Numbered from the stretch's first letter, positions 7,528 to 16,452 are shown. The stretch: DNA of 19,035 nucleotides from an uncultured Prevotellamassilia sp. (GCA_934255485.1 CAKQOG010000038.1:1-19035); one strand, 5' to 3'. Numbers and translations are program-made. Notes: generated by a model from the letters alone, not told the origin.

Positions 7528-9279
7528 ATGGATAATCAACTCATTGCACACTGCGAACAAGTTGCACAACAGTGGCTTAATTCAGACTGCTATGATGCAG
7601 CAACTAAAGAGGGTGTAAAGGCTATGTTGGCCAATACCGATAAAACTGAACTCATCGACTCTTTCTACAAAACACTTGAATTTGGTACAGGTGGTTTGCG
7701 TGGCATAATGGGTCCTGGTACAAACCGTATGAACATCTACACTGTAGGTGCTGCTACACAAGGACTTTCTAACTACTTAAACCTCAATTTTAAGGACCGC
7801 GACCAAATTAGCGTTGTTGTAGGTCACGACTGCCGTAACAACAGCCGTTTATTTGCAGAAACTGCAGCCAACATCTTCTCTGCCAATGGCATCAAAGTAT
7901 ATCTATTTGAAGATATGCGTCCAACCCCCGAAATGTCGTTTGCCATTCGTCATCTTGGTTGCCAAAGTGGTATTATCCTCACAGCAAGCCACAACCCTAA
8001 AGAATATAATGGCTACAAAGCTTACTGGGACGATGGCGCACAAGTGCTTGCACCACACGACACGGGTATCATAGCCGAGGTTAATAAGGTTAAGGTTGAA
8101 GACATTAAGTTTGAAGGCAAGCCTGAACTCATCGAAACCATTGGTAAAGAAATCGATAAGATATATCTTGACAAGGTACATAGCTTGAGCATTGACCCTG
8201 CTTGTATCGAACGTCAAAAGGACCTCAAGATTGTTTATACCCCACTACACGGCACAGGTATGATGCTCATCCCCGATTCTTTGAAACTTTGGGGCTTTGA
8301 AAATGTACATTGTGTGCCCGAACAAATGGTTAAGGATGGTAACTTCCCAACTGTGGTAAGTCCGAACCCCGAAAACGGCGAAGCACTCACTATGGCGCTC
8401 AACTTGGCTAAGAGTATTGATGCCGACATCGTAATGGCATCTGACCCCGATGCCGACCGTGTGGGTATGGCTTGCAAGAACGATAAGGGCGAATGGGTGC
8501 TCGTTGATGGTAACCAAACTTGCATGATTTTCCTCTACTACATCATTATGAACCGCAAGGCTCAAGGAAAGATGCAACCCAACGACTTTATTGTTAAAAC
8601 TATTGTTACTACTGAACTTATCAAGGCTATTGCAAACAAGAACAACATCAAGATGTTCGACTGCTACACTGGCTTTAAATGGATTGCTCGCCTTATCCGC
8701 ATGAACGAAGGTAAGTTGCAATATATTGGTGGTGGCGAAGAAAGCTACGGTTTCTTGGCAGAGGACTTCTGTCGCGACAAGGACGCTGTATCTGCATGCT
8801 CATTGCTTGCTGAAATATGCGCTTGGGCCAAGGACCAAGGTAAAACACTCTACGACATCCTTATGGAAATCTACCTTGAATATGGTCTTGCTGTGAATAA
8901 GACTATCAATGTTGTTAAACCAGGTAAGACTGGTGCCGACGAAATCAAGGCTATGATGGAGAACTTCCGCAATAATCGTCCAACCGAAATTGCTGGTTCA
9001 CGTGTGGTATGCACTAAGGATTATGAGGCACTTAAAGAGTTTGATGCTGATGGTACAGAAAAGGCTCTCGACCCAGTTTTATTCCCCGAAAAGAGCAATG
9101 TACTACAATGGTACACCGAGGACGGAACAAAGGTAAGTGTTCGCCCCTCTGGTACTGAACCTAAGATTAAGTTCTACATTGAAGTGAAAGGCCACATGCA
9201 CTGTCCCAAATGCTATGTTGGTGCTGTAGACGATGCACAAGAAAAGATAGAAAAGGTAACAAAGAGCCTTGGACTTTAA
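7528..9279 (+). CDS. Phosphoglucomutase / phosphomannomutase (phospho-sugar mutase)
   Basis: This cytoplasmic enzyme of 583 residues interconverts sugar 1- and 6-phosphates, linking glycolysis with glycogen and cell-envelope sugar synthesis. The alpha-D-phosphohexomutase motifs appear in order. The phosphoserine loop is TASHNPKEYNG (152-161 region, S154). The Mg2+-binding loop is DPDADR (306-311). The sugar-binding loop is GGGEESYG (401-408). The phosphate-binding loop is RPSGTEPK (539-546). EFGTGGLRG (51-59) near the N-terminus is typical of the PGM2-like/PgcA type of this length. The family cannot be split into glucose- or mannose-preferring members from motifs alone. It starts 49 nt after the glyoxalase gene and is followed by a clear terminator, so it ends a transcription unit. 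A weak -7-like TACGTTTA (7511-7518) may add a promoter. Confidence 0.94.
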   Translation: MDNQLIAHCEQVAQQWLNSDCYDAATKEGVKAMLANTDKTELIDSFYKTLEFGTGGLRGIMGPGTNRMNIYTVGAATQGLSNYLNLNFKDRDQISVVVGHDCRNNSRLFAETAANIFSANGIKVYLFEDMRPTPEMSFAIRHLGCQSGIILTASHNPKEYNGYKAYWDDGAQVLAPHDTGIIAEVNKVKVEDIKFEGKPELIETIGKEIDKIYLDKVHSLSIDPACIERQKDLKIVYTPLHGTGMMLIPDSLKLWGFENVHCVPEQMVKDGNFPTVVSPNPENGEALTMALNLAKSIDADIVMASDPDADRVGMACKNDKGEWVLVDGNQTCMIFLYYIIMNRKAQGKMQPNDFIVKTIVTTELIKAIANKNNIKMFDCYTGFKWIARLIRMNEGKLQYIGGGEESYGFLAEDFCRDKDAVSACSLLAEICAWAKDQGKTLYDILMEIYLEYGLAVNKTINVVKPGKTGADEIKAMMENFRNNRPTEIAGSRVVCTKDYEALKEFDADGTEKALDPVLFPEKSNVLQWYTEDGTKVSVRPSGTEPKIKFYIEVKGHMHCPKCYVGAVDDAQEKIEKVTKSLGL

Positions 9280-9304
9280 TGCCTTTTGTTATTAATAGAT
9301 AAAT

Positions 9305-9344
9305 AAGGGTGAGCAACTAAACATATTGCGTTGCTCACCCTTTT
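9305..9344 (+). terminator. Rho-independent terminator after the phospho-sugar mutase
   Basis: GGGTGAGCAAC (9307-9317) pairs perfectly with GTTGCTCACCC (9330-9340), extended by AA/TT, with a 12-nt loop and a TTTT run (9341-9344). It lies 25 nt after the mutase stop codon. Confidence 0.9.
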
Positions 9345-9368
9345 AAGTAGGTGTGAATATCTACTTAA
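9343..9368. repeat. 8-bp inverted repeat upstream of nudC
   Basis: TTAAGTAG (9343-9350) and CTACTTAA (9361-9368) form a perfect dyad with a 10-nt spacer, ending 13 nt before the nudC start codon. It could be an operator or 5'-UTR hairpin; no recognised regulator site matches it. Confidence 0.4.
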
Positions 9369-9381
9369 ATACCACTACACC

Positions 9382-10155
9382 ATGAACTATTATTTTCTTT
9401 TCTGTCAAGACGAAATACTGCTTACTCAAGATAACCTTATACCACAAGGCAACACGCCCCCTGTTCCACTCGAGGCATGGCAAACGCTACATCATCTGCC
9501 CGACCTCAACAATTGTGCTTGTTACACAGCACGCCTTGACGCCCCCATAACCAATGCAGAAGGATACCAAATGATGCCTCTGCGCGCCTCGTTCGATGTA
9601 TTGCCAACATCTCTTTACAACATGGCAGGCAAAGCACGCGAAATTTTGTATTGGGATCAAAACACACGCTATTGTGGTGTGTGTGGTGCCCCCATGAAAC
9701 TGCATACCGACATTTCTAAACGATGCACCAACTGCGGAAAGGAAGTGTGGCCTGCACTTGCTACAGCCATCATTGTGGCAGTTACACGCAATAAAGGCGA
9801 GGAGATACTACTCGTACAGAGCAATAAATTTAAGAAAGACTACCTTGGACTCGTTGCAGGATTTGTTGAAACTGGTGAAACACTCGAGGAATGTTTGCAA
9901 CGTGAGGTTATGGAAGAAACGCATATAAAGGTTAAAAACATCCGTTACTTTGCCTCGCAACCATGGCCCTACCCTTGTGGCCTGATGGTGGGATTTACAG
10001 CCGAATATGCCGATGGCGACATTGTGCTACAACGCTCTGAACTCAATAAAGGAGGATGGTTTAACCGTAATAATCTGCCTGCAATACCTGGCGAAGTAAG
10101 CCTTGCTAGACATCTTATCGATTTTTGGTTTAAAAATAAGACTTTCTTTGAATAA
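9382..10155 (+). CDS. nudC: NADH pyrophosphatase / NAD-capped RNA hydrolase (Nudix)
   Basis: The 257-residue protein hydrolyses NAD(H) to NMN(H) and AMP, and in known members removes NAD caps from RNA 5' ends. The order is an N-terminal domain (1-90), a four-cysteine zinc ribbon (C98, C101, C115, C118), and a Nudix domain. The Nudix box runs from G160 with GFVETGE, REVMEE at 174-179 and intact catalytic glutamates. The NudC hallmark follows it: SQPWPYP (192-198; usually SQPWPFP), which separates this class from other Nudix enzymes. I chose ATG 9382. A TTG start at 9331 would lie inside the terminator stem of the previous gene. It appears monocistronic, with a DUF262 cassette starting after 174 nt. 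Confidence 0.92.
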   Translation: MNYYFLFCQDEILLTQDNLIPQGNTPPVPLEAWQTLHHLPDLNNCACYTARLDAPITNAEGYQMMPLRASFDVLPTSLYNMAGKAREILYWDQNTRYCGVCGAPMKLHTDISKRCTNCGKEVWPALATAIIVAVTRNKGEEILLVQSNKFKKDYLGLVAGFVETGETLEECLQREVMEETHIKVKNIRYFASQPWPYPCGLMVGFTAEYADGDIVLQRSELNKGGWFNRNNLPAIPGEVSLARHLIDFWFKNKTFFE

Positions 10156-10164
10156 GTAATATAA

Positions 10165-10322
10165 GGTGGTGTTCAAAATTATTTTAGGATAGAGGGGAAA
10201 GAACTGCTTGTTTTTATATTTTACCTGAACTGATAATTCTTTTTTAGAAACCTACTTAGCCCACTCAGAATATAAATGCTTCTAAAATAATTTTGTTCAC
10301 CAACTTGTTTTATTTTGAACAC
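10165..10322. repeat. MITE-like segment with nested inverted ends
   Basis: CAAAATTATTTTAG (10174-10187) is a perfect 14-bp inverted match to 10282-10295, and the similarity extends outwards with mismatches (10165-10187 against 10282-10304). A second nested match pairs GTGTTCAAAAT (10169-10179) with ATTTTGAACAC (10312-10322). The segment is about 140-158 bp, has no gene, and sits at the left border of the DUF262 cassette. No clear target-site duplication was found. It may be a non-autonomous element or the fused ends of a lost insertion sequence. Confidence 0.5.
10288..10295 (+). promoter_or_regulatory. Possible -7 box for the DUF262 genes
   Basis: TAATTTTG matches TAnnTTTG exactly and lies 34 nt before the ATG at 10330, within the right arm of the inverted repeat. 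No TTTG is seen at the -33 position, so support is modest. The left arm carries the mirror-image copy facing nudC. Confidence 0.35.
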
Positions 10323-10329
10323 TAATTCA

Positions 10330-11583
10330 ATGGAAAACAACAATATTGAAATAATCTCTGTAAGTGATTGCTTAAAGAAGAATTTGGCAATTCCTGCCTA
10401 CCAACGTCCGTATAAATGGAGTGTTCAAAACATTTCTGATTTGCTTTTTGACATAAAGCATGCTATCAGCGAAAAGAAGTTGTATGCAAACTTTAAATAC
10501 AGAATTGGTACTATTATTCTGCACAAAGAGGGCAACGTGATGCAAGTGGTAGACGGGCAGCAACGCATGATTTCGCTTACGCTTTTAAACTCTTATCTTG
10601 ATGTAGCTTTTAACAATAGCATTCTCGGCACTACATTTATAGATGCTTCATCTCTATACCATATACATCAAAACTACCAACATATTAAGGAGTGGTTCTC
10701 GCTTCGAGATGAAACTGAAAAAAATGAATTTATAAATGCTATGACTGAAATTCTCGAGGTTGTTGTTATTTATGTAGAGAAAGAGTCTGAAGCCTTTCAG
10801 TTATTCGACTCTCAAAACACAAGAGGCCGCACGCTTGACCCTCATGACCTACTTAAAGCATACCACCTTAGAGAAATGAAAAGTGATGCTTACGATATGG
10901 AGTTTGCCGTAAACAAATGGGAAATGAAGAATGTGGCTAAGATACGAGAGCTATTTTGTGACTATCTTTTCCCTATTTGGAATTGGTCAAGAAAACGCAA
11001 AACATGGACATTTACAAACAAAGACATTGATACATATAAAGGCATTTCTGCTAATTGCCCGTATACGTTTGCTCAGCGCACTTATAAGGCCATGCCGTGT
11101 TTTCAGATAACAGAACCTTTCATTGCAGGGAAAGACTTTTTTGATATGGTAGACCATTATTTAAGATTGATTGAAAATCTTGAAAGAGAACTGAAAAACA
11201 ATCTTATATTGCCTGATATATGCAGCTATTTTGATGATAAGCCATGCAGCGTGGGAATGAAGCACGTAAAAAGACTTTACAAAGCTGCCTTGCTCTTGTA
11301 TTACGACCGCTTTCATATGCTCGACCCTTTGGCTATGAAGAAACTCTTTATGTGGGCTTTTATGTTGCGTATAGAAATTGACACGCTGTCTTATGACTCT
11401 ATTAACAAATACGCTGTTGGAAATGGTATATACAATAGTCTGCCAATTTTTGCTATCATTTCGCAAGCCCGAAAGCATACTGAAATAGGTAATCTTGTTA
11501 TTCAAATTCCTAACGAAGTAAACTTTAATCATTGTAAAGAGGAACGCAACAATCTATATAATCTTATGACTAATTTGAAGTAA
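10330..11583 (+). CDS. DUF262 domain protein without nuclease domain (GmrS-like)
   Basis: This 417-residue protein has a DUF262 (ParB/sulfiredoxin-like NTPase) domain at about 8-180. It shows YQRPYKW (24-30), the nucleotide-binding VDGQQR (74-79) and FDSQNTRGRTLDPHDLLK (159-176). The remaining 240 residues are helical-looking, with no EHxxP or NxxNS pattern of DUF1524, so no nuclease is visible. DUF262 proteins act in type IV restriction (GmrS of GmrSD) and in SspE-type defence, where NTP binding controls DNA cleavage. Seven nucleotides downstream lies a second DUF262 gene that does carry the nuclease, so the two are almost certainly one operon and probably work together. I use ATG 10330 rather than the in-frame TTG 10315. 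Its AT-rich composition and position between core genes nudC and mnmE suggest acquisition. A role in phage defence is inferred. Confidence 0.85.
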   Translation: MENNNIEIISVSDCLKKNLAIPAYQRPYKWSVQNISDLLFDIKHAISEKKLYANFKYRIGTIILHKEGNVMQVVDGQQRMISLTLLNSYLDVAFNNSILGTTFIDASSLYHIHQNYQHIKEWFSLRDETEKNEFINAMTEILEVVVIYVEKESEAFQLFDSQNTRGRTLDPHDLLKAYHLREMKSDAYDMEFAVNKWEMKNVAKIRELFCDYLFPIWNWSRKRKTWTFTNKDIDTYKGISANCPYTFAQRTYKAMPCFQITEPFIAGKDFFDMVDHYLRLIENLERELKNNLILPDICSYFDDKPCSVGMKHVKRLYKAALLLYYDRFHMLDPLAMKKLFMWAFMLRIEIDTLSYDSINKYAVGNGIYNSLPIFAIISQARKHTEIGNLVIQIPNEVNFNHCKEERNNLYNLMTNLK

Positions 11584-11590
11584 GTAAGCC

Positions 11591-13441
11591 ATGAACAAAA
11601 AGGTAAATGAGTTGCATATCTTAAGCGATAATACAAACATATTTTCTAATGATTGCTACGTCGTGCCATTATACCAACGTGGATATGCGTGGGAAGAGAA
11701 ACATATTGTTCAACTGATAGATGATGTGATGGACATTGACTCTAACGACCAATACTATATAGGCTCATTAATTGTATACAAAAGAGATAATGAGTTTGAA
11801 GTAATTGACGGACAGCAACGACTTACCACCCTTTATCTGCTACTGAAATTTCTGAACGTTATACATGAAACGGAAACTATAGCAGTACGCTTTGATTGCA
11901 GAGAAAAGAGCAACTATACATTGAAACATATAGGCGGATCAGAACAAATAGATGACAATAGAGTTCAACAGGAACTTTTGAGTAGTTATGATATTATTAA
12001 AGAAAAAATTTGCAATATAGATGAAAGCCTACTGAAAGAGAAACTTAGCAGAACTATTATATATCGCATTGAAGTGCCCGAACATACCGACCTTAACCAT
12101 TATTTTGAGATTATGAATACGCGTGGAGAACAACTTGAACAAAGCGATATTCTTAAAGCTCAATTAATGGGAATGCTCAAAAACAACAAACAATGGCAAA
12201 GCATTTTTGCTACTATTTGGGATGCCTGTAGAGACATGGATGGGTACGTTCAGATGCACTTTCCAAAGAATGTAAGAGAAGAACTCTTTGGTAGTTATTG
12301 GAACGAAATACCAAGTGACAATATAAAAGATTATCAGGCTCTTTCTGTGTTGAATAAACAAACTGAAGGGCACACAATGAGAGAGGCCATTGCAAAAAAC
12401 TTTGCTGTTGATGCAACAGAGTTGCATAAAGACTATAATCATAACGTGCGATTTGAATCTATTATTGATTTTTCTTACTTTCTTTTACACACGCTTCGAG
12501 TTTTTGTCCACTTTAAAAACATCAAAGCACAAAATAGCCTATTCAACTCAATGCTTGATGATAAAAAATTAGTAGACTCTTTTGACTCTGTAATTAGCAA
12601 TGGTAATATTAATGGTAAACCTATTAACGCTCAGATTTTTGCAAAAGAATTTATAGTATGTTTGCTCAGAACTCGCTATTTATACGACCGTTACATTATC
12701 AAACGTGAGTATATAGGTGACGCACTTCAAGATGGAGAGTGGAGTCTCAAGGAGATGTATTCGCAAGGACAAGGGGGCAAAAAGAAGGCTATATACGGAC
12801 TGACTAAAGTGGTGGCTGAAGGTTGTTGGTACAATGAAAGTCATAACAAAGAGGTTATGATGCTTCAAGCAGCTATGCGTGTATCATACACATCACCCAA
12901 AGTGATGCACTGGATAACAAAACTACTAACATGGCTAACCGATTGCTATCTTGGCAGAATTGCTGAAGGATGGATTTATGAAGATTTTGTAAACAACATA
13001 GCTAAAGAGCCTATTATTGAATTTTTGAATGATGAAAAGAATTTCTATTTAGGCGTATCTACCCCACATATAGTTCTCAACTATCTTGATTATTTACTAT
13101 GGCAACAAAATAAAAGTATTGACTTTAACTTTGAGTTTCGCAACTCTGTTGAACATTGGTATCCTCGCAATCCTTCAGAAGGTAGTTTTGCTCGTTGGGA
13201 CGACGAAGGTGTAAATCGCTTTGGCAATTTATGCTTAATCCAACGAAATGTAAACTCTAAATTCTCGAACATGCATCCTTGCGCTAAAAAGTCTACATTT
13301 CAGAAAATGATAAGCAAAGGAAGCTTGAAACTACGCGAAATGAGCAAACTCACTACAGATAATAGCCAATTGTGGCGAGAGGAAACGTGCTCTAAGCACG
13401 AAGAGACGATGTTAAATCTCCTAAGAAACGCTTGTGGATAG
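11591..13441 (+). CDS. DUF262-DUF1524 (HNH) protein, GmrSD/SspE-like nuclease
   Basis: This 616-residue protein joins an N-terminal DUF262 domain to a C-terminal DUF1524 HNH-type nuclease. DUF262 marks are YQRGYAWEE (28-36), VIDGQQRLTT (71-80) and FEIMNTRGEQLEQSDILKA (172-190). The middle part (about 200-510) is helical and unassigned. DUF1524 runs from about 515, with VEHWYPRNP (520-528) giving the HNH histidine H522, then the asparagine-rich FGNLCLIQRNVNSKFSN (544-560), so the active site looks intact. The architecture matches GmrSD-type modification-dependent restriction and SspE nucleases that attack phage DNA. It starts 7 nt after the DUF262-only gene and ends with TAG. The target modification, if any, cannot be read from the sequence. 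No dnd/ssp modification genes or methyltransferase lie nearby, so a stand-alone system attacking modified phage DNA is the simplest reading. Confidence 0.88.
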   Translation: MNKKVNELHILSDNTNIFSNDCYVVPLYQRGYAWEEKHIVQLIDDVMDIDSNDQYYIGSLIVYKRDNEFEVIDGQQRLTTLYLLLKFLNVIHETETIAVRFDCREKSNYTLKHIGGSEQIDDNRVQQELLSSYDIIKEKICNIDESLLKEKLSRTIIYRIEVPEHTDLNHYFEIMNTRGEQLEQSDILKAQLMGMLKNNKQWQSIFATIWDACRDMDGYVQMHFPKNVREELFGSYWNEIPSDNIKDYQALSVLNKQTEGHTMREAIAKNFAVDATELHKDYNHNVRFESIIDFSYFLLHTLRVFVHFKNIKAQNSLFNSMLDDKKLVDSFDSVISNGNINGKPINAQIFAKEFIVCLLRTRYLYDRYIIKREYIGDALQDGEWSLKEMYSQGQGGKKKAIYGLTKVVAEGCWYNESHNKEVMMLQAAMRVSYTSPKVMHWITKLLTWLTDCYLGRIAEGWIYEDFVNNIAKEPIIEFLNDEKNFYLGVSTPHIVLNYLDYLLWQQNKSIDFNFEFRNSVEHWYPRNPSEGSFARWDDEGVNRFGNLCLIQRNVNSKFSNMHPCAKKSTFQKMISKGSLKLREMSKLTTDNSQLWREETCSKHEETMLNLLRNACG

Positions 13442-13523
13442 ATATCTGTATGGCTTGCAACAAGGTTGCATTATGTTATGATTACTCCCTTTAAAAATGC
13501 TCTAAACTATGAGAAAGAGAATA

Positions 13524-13552
13524 TTGGAACTCAAAAATTATTAGTAAATTCG
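13524..13552 (+). promoter_or_regulatory. Likely mnmE promoter
   Basis: TAAATTCG (13545-13552) matches TAnnTTTG at all but one base, with TTGG (13524-13527) 17 nt upstream. Transcription would start near 13559, leaving a leader of about 20 nt before ATG 13578. A weak hairpin TGCAAC-AAG-GTTGCA (13456-13470) between the DUF262 gene and this site lacks a T-run. Confidence 0.45.
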
Positions 13553-13577
13553 CAACAATAAGATAATAAAATTACGA

Positions 13578-14996
13578 ATGGAAACTATCTGCGCAATATC
13601 TACTCCTGCTGGCGGTGCTTTGGCCGTGGTGCGTGTGTCGGGAGAAAATGCTATCGCTTATACTGCAAACATTTTTAAAGCTAAGGGAAAGACCCCCTTG
13701 CAAGACAAAGCTACAAGTACACTCACCTTTGGCAACATTACTGACCCCGAAAGTGGTGAAGTAATAGACGAAGTACTTGTTAGCCTGTTTCGTTCGCCAC
13801 ACTCTTATACGGGCGAAGATAGCACCGAAATCTCTTGCCATGGTTCTGCCTATATTCTCAACCGCATCATACAGCTGCTCTTGGCACAAGGATGCCGCAT
13901 GGCACGCCCCGGCGAATATACTGAACGAGCCTTTTTAAATGGTAAAATGGACCTTAGTCAAGCCGAAGCTGTGGCAGACCTCATTGCCTCTACCACCGCT
14001 GCCAACCATCGCATGGCCATGCAGCAAATGAAGGGCGGATTTAGCAACGAACTGCGCCAACTACGCGACCAACTCTTACACATCACATCGCTCATGGAGC
14101 TTGAACTTGACTTTTCAGATCACGAAGAGCTTGAGTTTGCCTCGCGTCCCGAACTACTTTCACTTGCTGAAAAAATAGCCTCTCGACTCACGTCGCTTTG
14201 TCAATCCTTCCGCTTAGGCAATGCATTGAAAAAAGGTATACCCGTAGCCATTGTGGGCGAAACAAATGCAGGAAAATCTACCCTACTCAATGCACTTGTA
14301 GGCGAAGAACGCGCACTTGTGAGCAACATACATGGTACCACACGCGACACAATAGAAGAAACAATCAACGTTTCTGGCACCTTGGTACGCTTTATTGATA
14401 CCGCTGGCATACGCACCACCACCGATGTGGTAGAAAAGATGGGCATCGACCGCACTTTTGAGAAATTGGCTGAGGCCGAAATCGTGTTGTGGCTCATCGA
14501 CATTTGCCATTACCAAGAGCAATTCGATGAACTATCTTCAAAACTGCTCGAATGTAGCAACGGCAAACAGCTATTTGTTATTCTCAACAAAACCGACCTT
14601 GCCGATAACGTTACCACAGAGCGAGCACACACCTATATCAGTTCTCACCTTCCCTCACACTCATCCGCCATACAAGTTCTCAACATCAGTGCTCAAAACG
14701 CAACAGACATCCCCCTCCTGCGTTCTAAACTATCAGAAGGGCTATCTTTATTGCAGCAACAAACACAGACCAACGGCACTGAAACCATCGTGAGCAATCT
14801 CCGCCATTATGAAGCACTCTCTGCCGCACTTTCGTGCATCAAGCAAGTAATCAACGGCCTCAACCAGCACCTTTCTGGCGACTTTATCAGCCAAGATCTC
14901 CGCGAATGCATCTACCACCTCAGCGACATCATTGGCGAAGTAACTACCGACCAAGTGCTTGGAAACATATTTAAAAATTTCTGCGTGGGCAAGTGA
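13578..14996 (+). CDS. mnmE: tRNA uridine-5-carboxymethylaminomethyl modification GTPase
   Basis: MnmE (TrmE), together with MnmG, modifies the wobble uridine 34 of several tRNAs. The 472-residue protein has the N-terminal formyl-THF-binding domain (about 1-120) starting METICAISTP, a helical domain, and an inserted Ras-like G domain (about 215-390). The G motifs are GETNAGKST (G1, 227-235), TTRDT (G2, 254-258), DTAG (G3, 274-277), NKTD (G4, 337-340) and SAQ (G5, 371-373). The C-terminal CVGK (469-472) is the conserved FC(I/V)GK end carrying the essential cysteine. Length and all motifs are complete. It is a core gene in the same orientation as the upstream DUF262 cassette but with its own probable promoter. 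The downstream DNA (after 14997) changes character and appears accessory. Confidence 0.97.
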   Translation: METICAISTPAGGALAVVRVSGENAIAYTANIFKAKGKTPLQDKATSTLTFGNITDPESGEVIDEVLVSLFRSPHSYTGEDSTEISCHGSAYILNRIIQLLLAQGCRMARPGEYTERAFLNGKMDLSQAEAVADLIASTTAANHRMAMQQMKGGFSNELRQLRDQLLHITSLMELELDFSDHEELEFASRPELLSLAEKIASRLTSLCQSFRLGNALKKGIPVAIVGETNAGKSTLLNALVGEERALVSNIHGTTRDTIEETINVSGTLVRFIDTAGIRTTTDVVEKMGIDRTFEKLAEAEIVLWLIDICHYQEQFDELSSKLLECSNGKQLFVILNKTDLADNVTTERAHTYISSHLPSHSSAIQVLNISAQNATDIPLLRSKLSEGLSLLQQQTQTNGTETIVSNLRHYEALSAALSCIKQVINGLNQHLSGDFISQDLRECIYHLSDIIGEVTTDQVLGNIFKNFCVGK

Positions 14997-15175
14997 AAGG
15001 CGTAGAAAAGGGCTTAAAAAGATACTTGAAAAAAGTAGGAAAGTAGAACTAAAAAGCATTGAATATCATATAATTAAACTGATATAAAACATTTTCGATT
15101 ACCCAAGATTCAATATAATCTGGGCTAAACACTGTGAGAATTTAGATTGGTACCCAAATTTTGAGTAACATAATT

Positions 15176-16366
15176 ATGGCAAGACGACTAAAGAAACCAT
15201 ATAGGATGATACTGAAAACAATTACCGTCATAGTAGTCTTTGTTGTTCTGAAATGGCTATGGGTGACCATTTCAACCATGGGACACGGAACGTTTGAGGG
15301 GGAAAAGACCGAGATATTGCGTAGGAGAAATTATCTTACGAATAAACTTTTGGTATCACCAGAGGAAGTACTCAACGAAATGCCGGGAGGTATTGGCTCT
15401 CAGTTTCAGGGTGAATGGGCAATGTATTCCTGTTCCATGTTATCAGCAGCGTTAACGAATATCAGTATTCTATATCCAGACGAAAGAGAAAAGTCTGTTG
15501 AGCAGATTGACAGGCTTATAAATATAGTGATGTCACCAGAAGTACGGGAATATGATGCTGCAAGATGGGACGAAGACCCATTGGAGAGCTGGGATAGCGA
15601 AAAGAGCCACATGTCGTATTTGAGCATTCTTGCCTGGATGATTAGTGGTTATAAAACGGCTGGAGGTGATGACAAATATGACGATCTATATTATAAGCTA
15701 TGCAGTACATTGAATTGGCGGATGAAAGAAAGCCCAACCTTGAACCTGCAAACTTATCCAAATGAAGCAGTATATGTTCCAGATATGTTGGTGACTTTAG
15801 TCGCTTTGAGTAACTTTACGTGGCAATGTGATGACCGATACCTGAGCACTGTAAATGAATGGCTGAATAAGGCAAAGAAAGAATGGACGGACAAGGAAAC
15901 CGGTATCTTGAAATCTTTCTTGGATTACAATGGCACGGAACTATCTGAACCGATAAAAGGCTCCTACACTGCCCTAATTTGCTATTACCTGACTTTCGTG
16001 GATAAAGACTTTGCGCATGAGCAGTATGAACTACTAAAGAAGCATTTTATGCAACGTAGTCCCTTTGCAGGAATTCGAGAATATTACGACCGCACATGCT
16101 GGTTAGGTATGGACATTGATTCTGGCCCAATCATATTCAACCTTAGCCCTTCAGGAACTGCATTTGCGATTGGAGCTGCCACATACTTTGGCGATACTGA
16201 TTTCAGGAACAAATTATTAAAGACAGGAGAGATTGCCGGTTCTACAGTTCGTGGATGGAACACTAACCACTATTTGTTAGCAAATATGGCATTAGTTGGA
16301 GAAGCTATCACTCTGGCAATGAGGACAAGTGTGCCTTGGCATAATGAAACAAATGAGAACAAATAA
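15176..16366 (+). CDS. Membrane-anchored protein, possible linalool dehydratase/isomerase-like fold
   Basis: I cannot name this 396-residue protein with certainty. It has a basic N-terminus (RRLKKPYR), one membrane segment at about 14-31 rich in V, I and F, and a large soluble domain that should lie outside the cytoplasm. The domain repeats helical segments with Tyr/Trp-rich turns, consistent with an alpha/alpha barrel. Near the C-terminus, GMDIDSGPIIFNLSPSGTAF followed by AIGAATYFGD resembles the pattern of linalool dehydratase/isomerase-like proteins; that resemblance is from memory and weak as evidence for function. I chose ATG 15176 over the in-frame TTG 15161 because the basic residues then directly precede the membrane segment. 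Its codon use (AGA, AAT) and lower GC differ from mnmE, suggesting transferred DNA. A truncated frame with a similar membrane start follows after 14 nt. Confidence 0.75.
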   Translation: MARRLKKPYRMILKTITVIVVFVVLKWLWVTISTMGHGTFEGEKTEILRRRNYLTNKLLVSPEEVLNEMPGGIGSQFQGEWAMYSCSMLSAALTNISILYPDEREKSVEQIDRLINIVMSPEVREYDAARWDEDPLESWDSEKSHMSYLSILAWMISGYKTAGGDDKYDDLYYKLCSTLNWRMKESPTLNLQTYPNEAVYVPDMLVTLVALSNFTWQCDDRYLSTVNEWLNKAKKEWTDKETGILKSFLDYNGTELSEPIKGSYTALICYYLTFVDKDFAHEQYELLKKHFMQRSPFAGIREYYDRTCWLGMDIDSGPIIFNLSPSGTAFAIGAATYFGDTDFRNKLLKTGEIAGSTVRGWNTNHYLLANMALVGEAITLAMRTSVPWHNETNENK

Positions 16367-16380
16367 AGTTTTAGTGAGAA

Positions 16381-16452
16381 ATGAAAAGATATATTAGATT
16401 AGTATTATGGGGAACGGCTATTATCTTTTTGGTATTCCGAAGTTATCTATAG
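16381..16452 (+). pseudogene. Truncated start of a membrane-anchored gene
   Basis: A 23-codon frame (MKRYIRLVLWGTAIIFLVF plus four residues) ends at TAG 16450-16452. It is a basic start plus a membrane segment, the same layout as the N-terminus of the preceding 396-residue protein, 14 nt upstream. I infer the first part of a tandem paralogue cut off by a junction near 16450. It could instead be a genuine small membrane protein. Confidence 0.4.

Noticed and set aside
9331..9381. A TTG start extending nudC
   Set aside because: The extension lies within the previous gene's terminator stem, and the conserved protein begins at ATG 9382.
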